From an uncultured beta proteobacterium (GTDB lineage: Bacteria; Pseudomonadota; Gammaproteobacteria; Burkholderiales; SG8-39): DNA of 64,000 nucleotides. The stretch lies in the NCBI GenBank assembly GCA_903859155.1, contig CAIOLO010000043.1, positions 1 through 64,000 on the forward strand. Reading direction: 5' to 3'. A model generated the notes under the pieces. That model was not told the DNA's origin, did no database searches, and worked only from the letters and a program-made list of their open reading frames with translations. A program made the translations under genes and the position numbers. The first letter of the stretch is position 1. Each line of letters starts with the position of its first letter. Of this stretch, positions 27,266 to 36,312 are shown piece after piece.

Positions 27266-28744
27266 ATGTTTGAATCCGCGGAAGTCGGACACAAGGTTGA
27301 AAAGGCGGCATACGACAAGGAGGAGCCCGGTCTGCGTGAGGCATTGCTGAACGCCCAGTTCGACCTGTCGGCGCAGGGCAAATTCGCGGTCCTGATTCTG
27401 ATCGGCGGCGTTGACGGCGCCGGCAAGGGAGAGACCGTCAACCTGCTCAATGAATGGATGGATCCGCGCCATATTCGTACCGTGGCCTATGGCGATCCCT
27501 CGGATGAGGAGCGCGAGCGGCCGATGATGTGGCGCTTCTGGCGGTCGCTGCCGCCGCGCGGCCAGATCGGCGTCGTATTCGGATCCTGGTACACCGCCCC
27601 CATCGTGGATCGGGTCCTTGGCAAGAGCACCGATATCCAGTTGGGGCACGCCATCGACCGCATCCTGCACTTTGAGCGCATGCTGTCCGATGAGGGGGTG
27701 CTGATTCTGAAATTCTGGTTTCACCTGTCCAAGAAGGCGCAAAAGAAGCGCCTCGAGGAACTCGAATCCAATCCGCACACGCGCTGGCGTGTCACCACGC
27801 TTGATTGGGAGCGCTTCAAGATTTATGACAAATTCAGCAAGATCTCCGCGCATGCGTTGCGCGAGACCAGCACGGCCCACGCGCCCTGGACCGTGGTCGA
27901 GGGCAGCGATCCGCGCTATCGCAGCCTGACTGTAGGCAAGATTCTGCTTGAAGCCATGCGCAAGCGCCTCAAGCAGAAAGCGCCCCCCAAGGAGCCTACC
28001 GAGGCGCCTCCGTTCGTGCCGGTGGTGGACAACCTGCAGTTGCTGCGCAGCCTCGACCTGACGCAGAAGCTGGACAAGAAGACCTACGAAAAGCGCCTGG
28101 AGAAATACCAGGGTGAGCTCAATCTCGCCTCGCGAAACAGGAAATTCCGCAATCGATCATTGATACTTCTGTTCGAAGGGTCGGACGCGGCCGGCAAGGG
28201 CGGTGCGATACGACGCATCACCGGCGCACTTGACGCGCGCCAGTACGCGGTGATTCCGGTGGCAGCACCAACCTCGGAGGAGCGCGTGCAACCGTACCTG
28301 TGGCGATTCTGGCGGCATGTGCCGCGACTGGGCAGAGTGACCATATTCGACCGCACCTGGTATGGCAGGGTGCTGGTGGAGCGCGTGGAAAAATTCTGCG
28401 CCGAGCAGGACTGGATGCGCGCCTACTCGGAAATCAACGAATTCGAGGAGCAACTGGTCGAGAGCGGAGCCATCATCTGCAAGTTCTGGCTGCAGATCAG
28501 CGAGGATGAACAGTTAAAGCGTTTCAAGCTGCGCGAGAAAACCAGTTTCAAGCGCTTCAAAATCACCGAAGAGGACTGGCGCAACCGCAAGAAATGGAAC
28601 GACTACGAGGCCGCGGTGGCCGACATGGTGGACCGCACTTCGACCGAGATTGCGCCCTGGACGCTGATCGAGGCCGAAGACAAGCTTTTCGGCCGCTTGA
28701 AGGTCGTAAAAACCGTGGCTGAGCGCCTCGAAAAAGAACTGTAA
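27266..28744 (+). CDS. pap: Polyphosphate:AMP phosphotransferase (two-domain PPK2)
   Basis: 492 residues containing two PPK2 domains in tandem. The first has Walker A GVDGAGKGETVN (about 48-59) and the second EGSDAAGKGGAIRR (about 303-316). Each is followed by the family lid (RPMMWRFWRSLPPRG; QPYLWRFWRHVPRLG) and a W(Y/T)xR/VE-type motif. Two-domain PPK2 class II enzymes transfer phosphate from polyphosphate to AMP to make ADP. The start is ATG 27266 after AAGGAG. It forms an operon with the CYTH-CHAD gene, consistent with polyphosphate use. Confidence 0.93.
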   Translation: MFESAEVGHKVEKAAYDKEEPGLREALLNAQFDLSAQGKFAVLILIGGVDGAGKGETVNLLNEWMDPRHIRTVAYGDPSDEERERPMMWRFWRSLPPRGQIGVVFGSWYTAPIVDRVLGKSTDIQLGHAIDRILHFERMLSDEGVLILKFWFHLSKKAQKKRLEELESNPHTRWRVTTLDWERFKIYDKFSKISAHALRETSTAHAPWTVVEGSDPRYRSLTVGKILLEAMRKRLKQKAPPKEPTEAPPFVPVVDNLQLLRSLDLTQKLDKKTYEKRLEKYQGELNLASRNRKFRNRSLILLFEGSDAAGKGGAIRRITGALDARQYAVIPVAAPTSEERVQPYLWRFWRHVPRLGRVTIFDRTWYGRVLVERVEKFCAEQDWMRAYSEINEFEEQLVESGAIICKFWLQISEDEQLKRFKLREKTSFKRFKITEEDWRNRKKWNDYEAAVADMVDRTSTEIAPWTLIEAEDKLFGRLKVVKTVAERLEKEL

Positions 28745-28807
28745 GGCCGAGTCGACTGCTCCGTAGTGCCGGCTGCTGCGCTGCTGCGCAAATGCCGGCT
28801 GCGGCCC

Positions 28808-28813
28808 TATAAT
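28808..28813 (+). promoter_or_regulatory. Consensus -10 box of the BKACE gene
   Basis: TATAAT at 28808-28813 predicts a start near 28820, giving a 21-base leader that contains GGAGGAG. The -35 region is weak. Two imperfect copies of GCCGGCTGC lie just upstream (28769-28801). Confidence 0.45.
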
Positions 28814-28840
28814 CCGGGTCCCGATCGGAGGAGAACGCAG

Positions 28841-29845
28841 ATGGCCGACATCAAGGAACTTTACTCTGGAATTCTGACCAGCCTTCATCGCGAGGCCCCG
28901 CACAAGACGATGGCGAAAAAGCTCATTATCAACGTGGCGCCCACGGGCTCGTTTACCAGCCGCGAACAGAATCCCGGGCAACCCTACACCATGGAAGAAA
29001 ACGTCAAGTCCGTGGTGGAGGCGTACAAGGCCGGGGCGTCGGTGTGGCACGCGCATGCGCGCGAGAAAAACGGCCTGCCGAGCAAGGATCCGAAGGTGAT
29101 GAAGGAAACCATCGACAGGGTGCTCGACCAGTGTCCGGACATCGTGACCTCGGTGATCCCCTATGCCGATTACAACGCTCAGGGCGTGGACCTCATCAAA
29201 CCCTGCGTTGATCTTCTGACAGAAGCCGGTCCTGCCTACATGCAGTCGGCGGTCCTGCTGATCCAGACTACCGGTTTTTCGGAAAAATTCACATATTCAA
29301 TCACGCAAAAGACGCTGACCGACCAGGTCAAATATCTCGAAGAGCACGGTGTCAGGCCGGAGTACCAGTCCACCAGCTACCAGGGCACCAAGGATGTGAT
29401 CGACTGGCTGATCGACACCGGCATCGCCAAGGACCCGCCGCTCATGAACATCATGACGGGCTTCCACGGCTATTCGCACGGTTCCCCGATCGGCCCGGAT
29501 CCGTGGAACTACATCTACATGATGACCATGCAGCAGACTTTTCCCGCCAAGGCCGTGAAAGGCGTATGCGCCGGCGGCCGCAACTGGATGCCCTTCAGTA
29601 CCATGGCAATGATGCTGGGCTTCGATATGGTTCGCGTCGGCATGGAGGATACGGTTTATATTTATCCGCACCGCGAAGATAAGATTCAGAGTTCGGCGCA
29701 GGCGGTGAGAAAAATAGTTGCCATCGCCAACGAACTCGGCCGGGAGATCGCCACACCGGAGGAAGCCCGCGAAATCATGGGCGTCAATGCCTCGCACAAG
29801 CGGCTGGGCATCGGCAAGGCGAAGCAGGCTGGCGCACTGGTGTAA
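28841..29845 (+). CDS. BKACE family beta-keto acid cleavage enzyme (DUF849)
   Basis: 334 residues of the 3-keto-5-aminohexanoate cleavage / BKACE family. It has KLIINVAPTG(S/A) at the first strand, SVWHAHARE with zinc-binding histidines, NIMTGFHGYSHG, and the late RVGMEDTVYIYP block. Members condense a beta-keto acid with acetyl-CoA to give acetoacetate and a new acyl-CoA, with zinc. Start ATG 28841 is set by GGAGGAG at 28827-28833. It stands alone between a consensus -10 box and a strong terminator, so it is monocistronic. The actual keto acid is unknown; the N-terminal 30 residues before the barrel are longer than in Kce. Confidence 0.88.
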   Translation: MADIKELYSGILTSLHREAPHKTMAKKLIINVAPTGSFTSREQNPGQPYTMEENVKSVVEAYKAGASVWHAHAREKNGLPSKDPKVMKETIDRVLDQCPDIVTSVIPYADYNAQGVDLIKPCVDLLTEAGPAYMQSAVLLIQTTGFSEKFTYSITQKTLTDQVKYLEEHGVRPEYQSTSYQGTKDVIDWLIDTGIAKDPPLMNIMTGFHGYSHGSPIGPDPWNYIYMMTMQQTFPAKAVKGVCAGGRNWMPFSTMAMMLGFDMVRVGMEDTVYIYPHREDKIQSSAQAVRKIVAIANELGREIATPEEAREIMGVNASHKRLGIGKAKQAGALV

Positions 29846-29875
29846 GTTCGCGGCGACGGGCTGCAGGACCCGCAT

Positions 29876-29904
29876 AAAAAACCGCTGCAACGCAGCGGTT
29901 TTTT
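29876..29904. terminator. Strong bidirectional intrinsic terminator
   Basis: AAAAAACCGCTGC (29876-29888), loop AAC, and GCAGCGGTTTTTT (29892-29904) form a perfect 13-base inverted repeat with a GC core and U-tracts on both strands. It ends the BKACE transcript and also the minus-strand Bug gene that converges on it. Confidence 0.92.
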
Positions 29905-29959
29905 GTTTCTGGGGATCCGGGTCGGGCTCGAATGGCAGTCTTCGAGCCAGCCTGCGTCT

Positions 29960-30952
29960 TTATTGCGGGGCTTTTGAGGGTGTGATGCCTATGCTGCGGA
30001 ATACCTTGAGGGCATTTTCGCGATCGGCACGCGCGAACTGCGCGAACTGGTCTGCGCTGTTGTCGATATGCTCCAGCGTGTAGGTTTTGTAGAAGTCGAG
30101 CATCTTGGGCGTGCGGATGGCTTGAGCCAGTTCCGCGTTCAGTTTTTCCACGATCGGTTTTGGGGTTTTGCCAGGCGCGTACATCGCGAAGTAACCCTGC
30201 AGTCCCGGGTCGCCGCCTTCCTCGCCGAGGGTGCTGAGCGCGGGCATGAATATCGATCGGCGCGTGCCCACCGTCACGATCGGTTTCAGCTTGCCGGCCT
30301 TGATCAAGGGGGCGGACACGCCGAAGCCCATGTAGGTGATGTCGGCCTCGCCGGAAATGACCGCGGGGTTGGCCTGTCCGGCTCCCTTGTACGGAATTCC
30401 GATGATATCAACCCCCGCCGATCGCTTGATCCATTGAAGGTAGAGATCGGGCAGGCTCGCCGGCCCCCAGGTTGCCCAGTTCAACTTGCCGGGATTTGCC
30501 TTGGCGTGGGCGATCATTTCCCGGTAATTGCCAAAAGGCGCCTTGGCATGGGCGACCAGCACATTATTGGACAAGCCCATGTTGATCACCGGCGTGAAAT
30601 CGGTGTCGGGGTTGAACGGGAGATCGGAAAAGAGCGCCGGGTTGTAGCTCAGCGCGTCCGCGACGGCCAGGCACAGCGTATGTCCGTCGGGTGCCGACGT
30701 GGCGCATGCATGCATGCCGATGATGGCGCTTCCGCCTGGGCGGGTTTCCACCACGACCGGTTGTCCCATGGTCTCGGTGAGAAACGGACCGATGGATCTG
30801 GCCATCAGTTCAACCAGGCCTCCCGCCGCGTAGGGCACGATAATGCGGATCGGCTTGGTGGGGTAGGCCTGCGCCTGGGCAAGGTGGATGCTGCAGGCGA
30901 GGACGGTCGCTGCGAAGCCCAGCAGCGTGCGCAGGATGACTGGCGATTTCAA
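29960..30952 (-). CDS. Bug/TctC family periplasmic solute-binding protein
   Basis: 330 residues with a signal peptide ending HLAQAQ and a mature start AYPTKPIRIIVPYAAGG. Family blocks VVVETRPGGSAIIG, APDGHTLCLAV, LPFNPDTDFTPVINMG and IIGIPYKGAGQA are present. Start TTG 30952 is supported by AAGGAGGA just upstream on the minus strand; no ATG gives a signal peptide. The ligand-loop aspartate usual after the AAGG motif is replaced (GGLVELMAR), hinting at a different ligand. There are no transporter genes next to it. Confidence 0.88.
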   Translation of the reverse strand: MKSPVILRTLLGFAATVLACSIHLAQAQAYPTKPIRIIVPYAAGGLVELMARSIGPFLTETMGQPVVVETRPGGSAIIGMHACATSAPDGHTLCLAVADALSYNPALFSDLPFNPDTDFTPVINMGLSNNVLVAHAKAPFGNYREMIAHAKANPGKLNWATWGPASLPDLYLQWIKRSAGVDIIGIPYKGAGQANPAVISGEADITYMGFGVSAPLIKAGKLKPIVTVGTRRSIFMPALSTLGEEGGDPGLQGYFAMYAPGKTPKPIVEKLNAELAQAIRTPKMLDFYKTYTLEHIDNSADQFAQFARADRENALKVFRSIGITPSKAPQ

Positions 30953-31069
30953 GGTGGGATTCCTCCTTAGGCAAGTTTCGGAAGCGTGCCGCACGCCCGA
31001 ACGCTGCGCATTATAGGCCGGCCTGAACGCGCCGGTGTCGTGCGCATGCGCCGGTCTTGTCGTGCAGGC

Positions 31070-31075
31070 TATAAT
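31070..31075 (+). promoter_or_regulatory. -10 box of surE, near-leaderless transcript
   Basis: TATAAT at 31070-31075 predicts transcription from about 31082, only three bases before the surE ATG at 31085. No ribosome binding site fits in that space. A clear -35 is not seen. Confidence 0.45.
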
Positions 31076-31084
31076 CCGCCACCC

Positions 31085-31828
31085 ATGCGAATTCTGCTCA
31101 GCAACGACGACGGATACTTTTCCCCCGGCATCGCGATACTCGCAGAAACCCTGTCCGAATTCGGCACAGTCACCGTGGTCGCGCCGGAGCGCGACCGCAG
31201 CGGCGCATCGAATTCGCTCACGCTGGATCGCCCGTTGTCGGTTCGTCGCTCCGCGAACGGTTTTCTGTTCATCAACGGGACGCCAACCGACTGCGTCCAT
31301 GTTGCCGTGACGGGGTTGCTTGACCACCTGCCCGACATGGTGGTCTCGGGGATCAACCTGGGGGCCAACATGGGGGACGATACGATCTATTCAGGGACCG
31401 TCGCTGCGGCCACGGAAGGTTTTCTGCTGGGAATTCCTTCATTAGCCATATCGCTGGCGGGAAAGGAAGGCGTGAATTTTGCTACTGCGGCGCGCGTGGC
31501 CCGCGATCTTGTGGATCGTTGCCGCAACTCGCCCCCGGTGGCGCCCATGCTGCTCAATGTCAACGTTCCGGATGTGCCCCAGTCCGGGTTGATGGGTACG
31601 CAGGTGACGCGACTGGGCAAACGCCACAAGGCAGAGGCGGTGGTCAGGACCACCACGCCGCGTGGTGATACGGTGTACTGGATAGGTGCTGCGGGAGCCG
31701 CAGCCGAGGCCGGACCAGGTACGGATTTTCACGCCATCGCGGCGAATTGCGTTTCGATCACGCCGCTGCAGATTGACCTTACACACCTTAATCAGATGTC
31801 AAAAATAGAAAAATGGCTGGCCAACTAG
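31085..31828 (+). CDS. surE: 5'-nucleotidase SurE
   Basis: 247 residues with the SurE signature at the N-terminus: [15 protein letters not shown] with metal ligands D8 and D9, the S in RSGASNSL, and [20 protein letters not shown] with the metal-binding asparagine. SurE dephosphorylates nucleoside monophosphates and short polyphosphates under stress. It heads surE-pcm-nlpD, with a 16-base overlap into pcm. The start at ATG 31085 is certain from the family N-terminus. Confidence 0.96.
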   Translation: MRILLSNDDGYFSPGIAILAETLSEFGTVTVVAPERDRSGASNSLTLDRPLSVRRSANGFLFINGTPTDCVHVAVTGLLDHLPDMVVSGINLGANMGDDTIYSGTVAAATEGFLLGIPSLAISLAGKEGVNFATAARVARDLVDRCRNSPPVAPMLLNVNVPDVPQSGLMGTQVTRLGKRHKAEAVVRTTTPRGDTVYWIGAAGAAAEAGPGTDFHAIAANCVSITPLQIDLTHLNQMSKIEKWLAN

Positions 31829-32478
31829 CTTCTTCGCGCGGCATAGGCATGACATCGCAACGCACTCGCGATCGCATGATCGTCCGCCTTCGCGAAAAGG
31901 GCATCAACGACGAGGCGGTGCTGGCGGCAATGCGCGAAGTCCCGCGCCACCTGTTTGTCGAGGAAGCCATTGCCAGCCGTGCCTACGAGGATACCGCGCT
32001 GCCGATCGGTTTTGAGCAGACCATCTCGCAGCCTTATGTCGTGGCGAGAATGATCGCGGCGCTGCGTTGCGGTGAACCACTGGGCAAGGTGCTCGAGGTG
32101 GGTACCGGGTGCGGCTATCAGGCGGCGGTGCTGGCGGTGGTGGCGCGCGAGGTGTTTTCCATGGAGCGGATCGCCGCGCTGCTGGAAAAGGCACGCGCCA
32201 ATCTGCGCCCGCTGCGCCTGGCCAATCTTCGCCTCGCCCACGGCGATGGCGCCAAGGGACTGCCCGAAGCCGCGCCATTCGACGCCATCATTCTTGCGGC
32301 AGCAGCGCCGCGAATTCCGCGCGCATTGCTCGAGCAACTCGCACCCGGCGGGCGCCTGGTTGCCCCGGTAGGCAGCGATGACCAGGAACTGGTGCTGGTG
32401 GAGCACAAAAAGGAAGGTTTTGTCGAAACGCGCCTGGACGCGGTTCGTTTTGTGCCCCTGCGAGGCGGCAAGCAATGA
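31813..32478 (+). CDS. pcm: Protein-L-isoaspartate O-methyltransferase
   Basis: 221 residues with the PCMT core: [38 protein letters not shown], motif [16 protein letters not shown], and the later [12 protein letters not shown]. It methylates isoaspartyl residues of damaged proteins using S-adenosylmethionine. ATG 31813 overlaps surE by 16 bases; an internal ATG at 31849 ([10 protein letters not shown]) matches the family start better and may be the real one. The stop overlaps nlpD by ATGA. Confidence 0.95.
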   Translation: MAGQLASSRGIGMTSQRTRDRMIVRLREKGINDEAVLAAMREVPRHLFVEEAIASRAYEDTALPIGFEQTISQPYVVARMIAALRCGEPLGKVLEVGTGCGYQAAVLAVVAREVFSMERIAALLEKARANLRPLRLANLRLAHGDGAKGLPEAAPFDAIILAAAAPRIPRALLEQLAPGGRLVAPVGSDDQELVLVEHKKEGFVETRLDAVRFVPLRGGKQ

Positions 32479-33398
32479 GTCGCATCCTGCCAGGTCTGGT
32501 GATAGCAAGTCTGCTGCTGGCCGGTTGCGCGGGGTCGCCGCGTGCGCCGGTGGTCGATCGCACGCCGGGTACGCTGGGAGCGGCGCCGTCAGTTCCACCA
32601 TCCCAGCCGGTGGTTGCTGCGGAGGCACGTGCCGACGCCTACACGGTTCGGCGCGGCGATACGCTGTATGCGATTGCTTTGGATCACGGCCTCGATTACC
32701 GCGAACTGGCGGAGTGGAATGCGCTTGCCGATCCCAATCTAATACGCGAAGGCCAGGTATTGCGCCTGAATTCGCCCGGCGCGGTGCAGGTGCGTCCGAT
32801 TGCAGGAACCGCAAATGTCATCGCGCAGCCGCTCGGCGGCGCCGGAGACGGGATCAAGACCGAACCCAGGGTGCAACGTCTGCCCTATTCGGAAGAGAAC
32901 CTCGCGCTGTTGACGAAGTCGGGGTCTGGCGCAAAACCGGCCGCCACACCGCCGAAGCCGGAGCCCGCCAAGCCTGCTGCGCCGGCATCCAAGCCTGAGC
33001 CGCAGCCGATTGCCGAGGGCGACGACGAAAAAATCGAGTGGGGCTGGCCGGCCGCAGGGCGGGTGAGCGCCGGTTTTTCCGACCCGGCCAACAAAGGGGT
33101 CGACATATCGGGCAAGAAAGGCGAGCCCGTTTATGCCAGCGCCGGCGGCAAGGTGGTTTATATCGGTGAAGGACTGCGCGGTTACGGCAAGCTGGTGATC
33201 GTCAAACACAATAACACCTACCTGTCGGCCTACGCGCACAACGACTCGATCCTCGTCAAGGAGCAGCAGTCGGTGGTCAAAGGGCAGAAGATCGCCGAAA
33301 TCGGCAGCAGCGGCGCTGAAACCACCAAGCTGCATTTCGAAATTCGCCGCCAGGGCAAGCCGGTGGATCCGCTGAAATTTCTTCCCGCCAAGCCTTAG
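32475..33398 (+). CDS. nlpD: NlpD-like LysM/M23 lipoprotein
   Basis: 307 residues. A lipoprotein signal with lipobox LLAGC (C18) is followed by a LysM domain ([27 protein letters not shown]), a Pro/Ala/Lys-rich linker and a C-terminal M23 (LytM) domain. The usual HxGxD zinc motif is NKGVDI here, so the domain is degenerate, as in NlpD proteins that activate amidases rather than cut peptidoglycan. The protein acts at the outer membrane and division site. In most betaproteobacteria rpoS follows; here a convergent HD-domain gene does. Confidence 0.93.
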   Translation: MSRILPGLVIASLLLAGCAGSPRAPVVDRTPGTLGAAPSVPPSQPVVAAEARADAYTVRRGDTLYAIALDHGLDYRELAEWNALADPNLIREGQVLRLNSPGAVQVRPIAGTANVIAQPLGGAGDGIKTEPRVQRLPYSEENLALLTKSGSGAKPAATPPKPEPAKPAAPASKPEPQPIAEGDDEKIEWGWPAAGRVSAGFSDPANKGVDISGKKGEPVYASAGGKVVYIGEGLRGYGKLVIVKHNNTYLSAYAHNDSILVKEQQSVVKGQKIAEIGSSGAETTKLHFEIRRQGKPVDPLKFLPAKP

Positions 33399-33432
33399 GC
33401 AGCGCCAAGGCCCGAAACATGTTGCGCCGGGG

Positions 33433-34380
33433 TTATTCCCCGATTTCGCCCGCAGCCTGGGCTGGCAGGGTTTCAGGCGGTGTTCGCTTGAGCAGGCTGA
33501 AGTCCTCCTCAACCCGTACCGTTTCGGCAAAGCGCATGTTCTTCTCTGCGCCTTCGAGATAGAGATTCTGACCGCCGAAATGAGCCCCGGCATATTCAAG
33601 CCCGTTGCCCAGATCCTCTTTAAGGCGCCGAGCCGCGCTGGAATAAAAACCCGGCGTCTTCCGCAGCAGGTCTTCGCCGGAGGAAAAGATTACTTCAACA
33701 TTGCCCTCGGTGTTTTTCTTGGATGCAATACCGCCTGTGACGAATTCAGGGTACAGGCGGTCGCGGCATTTTTCCAGGTAACAGCGGTCAGCCATCTGCG
33801 CAATGATGTCGGCGGATCCGAGAAAATTACCGAGCAACCGGTATCTCAGGCCGGGTACCCTGATTGAATTGACGGGGCGCTCATAGCCGGTGAAATGAAC
33901 CAGATCTGCGGCGATGTCGGCGACTTCCGCCATGCCCAGGCTCGGCAGGTAATCCTTCAGGAACTGGGCTCCGCGGGAAACATGAATCAGCGTGAACTCC
34001 GCGCCATTTTGGGATTCGGTTTCACTGACTCGCCGGATGTAACCGACGTCGTGAAACAGTGCCGTAATCACGCCCAGTTGGAACAGGTTCTGGCCCAGTG
34101 GATCCCCGCCCACACGGGTGCGTTCATAGCCATCGATCAGTCGCGCCATGGCCAGCGTCACATCCAGCACATGCTGAATGTCGTGGTAGGCGGTGTCGCA
34201 GGCGTGGAACCCAGGCATGGCGCCACGATAAATCCGATCAGCATCGCCAAAGGCCCTGTCCAGGGTCCTGGTGGTGGACTCAGGATACAGTTCCAGAAAA
34301 ATGCGGTCGATTTCCTGGTTAACGTTTTTTGGATCGGTCGTATTGACGCGATCGCTGACGTCAAAATCATTGCGAAACAT
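33433..34380 (-). CDS. HD-domain metal-dependent phosphohydrolase
   Basis: 315 residues with an HD-type motif set: H66 in YHDIQHV, H70, then H110-D111 in LFHDVGY, plus a later conserved HFTGYE and FLGSADIIAQMADR. The spacing YHxxxHV...FHDxGY resembles the cyclic-nucleotide phosphodiesterase-like HD family, with all metal ligands present. The substrate is unknown. It converges with nlpD (34 bases apart) and diverges from the DUF938 gene. The start is ATG 34380, with no strong ribosome binding site seen. Confidence 0.8.
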   Translation of the reverse strand: MFRNDFDVSDRVNTTDPKNVNQEIDRIFLELYPESTTRTLDRAFGDADRIYRGAMPGFHACDTAYHDIQHVLDVTLAMARLIDGYERTRVGGDPLGQNLFQLGVITALFHDVGYIRRVSETESQNGAEFTLIHVSRGAQFLKDYLPSLGMAEVADIAADLVHFTGYERPVNSIRVPGLRYRLLGNFLGSADIIAQMADRCYLEKCRDRLYPEFVTGGIASKKNTEGNVEVIFSSGEDLLRKTPGFYSSAARRLKEDLGNGLEYAGAHFGGQNLYLEGAEKNMRFAETVRVEEDFSLLKRTPPETLPAQAAGEIGE

Positions 34381-34433
34381 ATTGAGGGCCCCCCAGAACC
34401 CAGAAAACTACGCAAGCGTAACGTAATTCAACG

Positions 34434-34452
34434 TATTTTGCGCTGCAAAATA
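34434..34452. promoter_or_regulatory. Inverted repeat upstream of the HD-domain gene
   Basis: TATTTTGC and GCAAAATA (34434-34441, 34445-34452) form a perfect eight-base stem with loop GCT. ACGCAAGCGT, also palindromic, lies at 34410-34419. Both are in the 284-base divergent region before the HD gene and may be an operator or a leader hairpin. Confidence 0.4.
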
Positions 34453-34664
34453 TTAATGTAACGCAGGTGACGGTTCAGGCACCTCATGCATGGTTTCATT
34501 TGATGAAAAGCATACACGCTGGCATGACCGGATGTTTTCGTATTATTCTAAATGATTGGAGTCGACTATTTTTTAGCTTGTCGCTGTTGCCGTAAGAGAA
34601 TGCCTGAATTGCGGCGGAAATCGCGTGCACTAGTGGCCATCGAATTGATAAACAAGGTCAAATT

Positions 34665-35282
34665 TTGAGAGATGCCGCGGACTCCGGGCAGGTATCGCCA
34701 TCTGCCGAGCGCAATGCACAACCTATTCTGGAGGTGCTGCGGCGGGTGTTGCCCGGTCCCGGCAAGGTCCTTGAGATCGCCAGCGGAACCGGACAGCACG
34801 CGGTGCGTTTTGCGCGTGCATTGCCGATGCTGGAATGGCAGCCAAGCGACGCGGACCCGGTCAGCCGGCAGTCCATTCGCCGCTGGATCGCGCATGAGCA
34901 ACTGCCCAATGTACTCGACCCGGTTGACCTCGATGTCCGTGCGCTTCCCTGGCCGGTGCACTCGGCAACGGCGGTGGTCTGCATCAACATGATCCATATT
35001 TCTCCCTGGGATGCGACACAGCACCTGTTGCGCGGGGCCAGTACGATCCTGCAACGTGGCGGAATTCTTTATCTCTATGGACCCTACCGACGTGGTGCTC
35101 GCCACACCTCGCCCAGCAATGAAGCTTTCGACGCGGATTTGCGCGCGCGAAATTCCTCCTGGGGCGTGCGCGATCTTGAGGCAGTGCAGGAACTTGCGCA
35201 GGAGGCGGGATTGGTGTTGGAGGAAATCGTACCCATGCCGGCCAACAATCTGAGCGTGGTGCTGCGGCGCGGCCCCGCATGA
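34665..35282 (+). CDS. DUF938 methyltransferase-like protein
   Basis: 205 residues of the DUF938 family, a class I methyltransferase-like fold: SPSAERNAQPILEVL, motif I VLEIASGTGQHAVRFA, LEWQPSDADP, VVCINMIHISPW and LYLYGPYRRGARHTSPSNEAFDADL. Homologues exist from proteobacteria to animals, and no activity is established. The start TTG 34665 gives the full family N-terminus and has AAGGT upstream. It is separated by 13 bases from the convergent mltB gene. Confidence 0.88.
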   Translation: MRDAADSGQVSPSAERNAQPILEVLRRVLPGPGKVLEIASGTGQHAVRFARALPMLEWQPSDADPVSRQSIRRWIAHEQLPNVLDPVDLDVRALPWPVHSATAVVCINMIHISPWDATQHLLRGASTILQRGGILYLYGPYRRGARHTSPSNEAFDADLRARNSSWGVRDLEAVQELAQEAGLVLEEIVPMPANNLSVVLRRGPA

Positions 35283-35295
35283 TTCGGGCTTGCGC

Positions 35296-36312
35296 TCAAC
35301 GGGAACCGGCAGCCGCGCCGCGCTGCCTTGCGAGCGTGGTTTCGATTTCCCTTGCCAGTTCGATGACTGCGATCGCATAGAAAGTCGACCTGTTGTAGCG
35401 TGTCAGAACGTAAAAGTTGTCCAGTCCGACCCAGTATTCGGGTTCCTGGCCAGTGGTTTCCAGTTCAATTAGCGCCACGCCCATTTCCGGATCGACGAAT
35501 TCCCCCACGCTGACTTCAAACCCGGCCAGATCGGCGCCGCGGTAGACAGGCTTGATGCCGCTGGCGAGCAGCGTGCGGAAGCGCTCGCCCGTGACACGCG
35601 CCGTGACGGCAATCGGCTGCTTGCGTTGCCAGCCATGCTCCTTGAGAAAATTGGCGACGCTGCCCAGCGCATCCACCGCGCTGCCGCTAATGTCGCGCCG
35701 GCCATCCCCGTCGAAATCAACGGCGAAGCGCCGGTAGCTGCCGGGCATGAACTGGGCTATGCCGATGGCGCCGGCATAGGAACCTTTCAGGGAAAAAAGA
35801 TCGATGGACTCCTGGCGCGCATGCAGCAGGAACTGCTCCAGTTCGCCGCGGAAATAATCGGCGCGTGGAGGGAAATCGAATGCAAGCGTGGCCAGGGCGT
35901 CGACAACGCGGTATCCGCCGACGTTGCGGCCGTACACGGTTTCAACGCCGATGATGGCGACGATGACCGCCTCGGGAACGCCGTACAGTTTAGCCGCGCG
36001 CTCCAGCGCCGGCGCATGGCGCAGATAAAACGCCACACCGGCTTCGATGCGGCCGGGATTGAGGAAACGCGAGCGGTAGGCCTGCCACGAGCGTTGCACG
36101 GATTCCGCCGGCGTCGACATGGCGCGAAGGACTGAGGATTGCCGCCGCACCTTGGAGAACAAGGTCACGAGTTCCCTGTGGCGAAACCCGTGCTGCTCGA
36201 CCATGTCGGCGATGAAACGCTGTACGTCTTCGCGCGCTGCGTAGTTCTGCGCGAGGGTGCCCTGAGAGACGCAAGCCAGCACCAACGCAAACAATACCGT
36301 CAGGCGCGTCAT
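35296..36312 (-). CDS. mltB: Membrane-bound/periplasmic lytic murein transglycosylase B
   Basis: 338 residues with a signal peptide ending TLAQ. The MltB fold motifs are VAIIGVETVYGRNVG (catalytic glutamate), FDFPPRADYFRGELEQFL, GSYAGAIGIAQFMPGSYRRFAVDFDGDGRRDI and the NFYVLTRYNRSTFYA C-terminal motif. It cleaves peptidoglycan glycan strands with anhydro-muramic product formation. There is no lipobox, so it is soluble periplasmic. ATG 36312 overlaps the transglutaminase gene stop by four bases, making it the last gene of the MoxR-DUF58-transglutaminase operon. Confidence 0.94.
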   Translation of the reverse strand: MTRLTVLFALVLACVSQGTLAQNYAAREDVQRFIADMVEQHGFRHRELVTLFSKVRRQSSVLRAMSTPAESVQRSWQAYRSRFLNPGRIEAGVAFYLRHAPALERAAKLYGVPEAVIVAIIGVETVYGRNVGGYRVVDALATLAFDFPPRADYFRGELEQFLLHARQESIDLFSLKGSYAGAIGIAQFMPGSYRRFAVDFDGDGRRDISGSAVDALGSVANFLKEHGWQRKQPIAVTARVTGERFRTLLASGIKPVYRGADLAGFEVSVGEFVDPEMGVALIELETTGQEPEYWVGLDNFYVLTRYNRSTFYAIAVIELAREIETTLARQRGAAAGSR

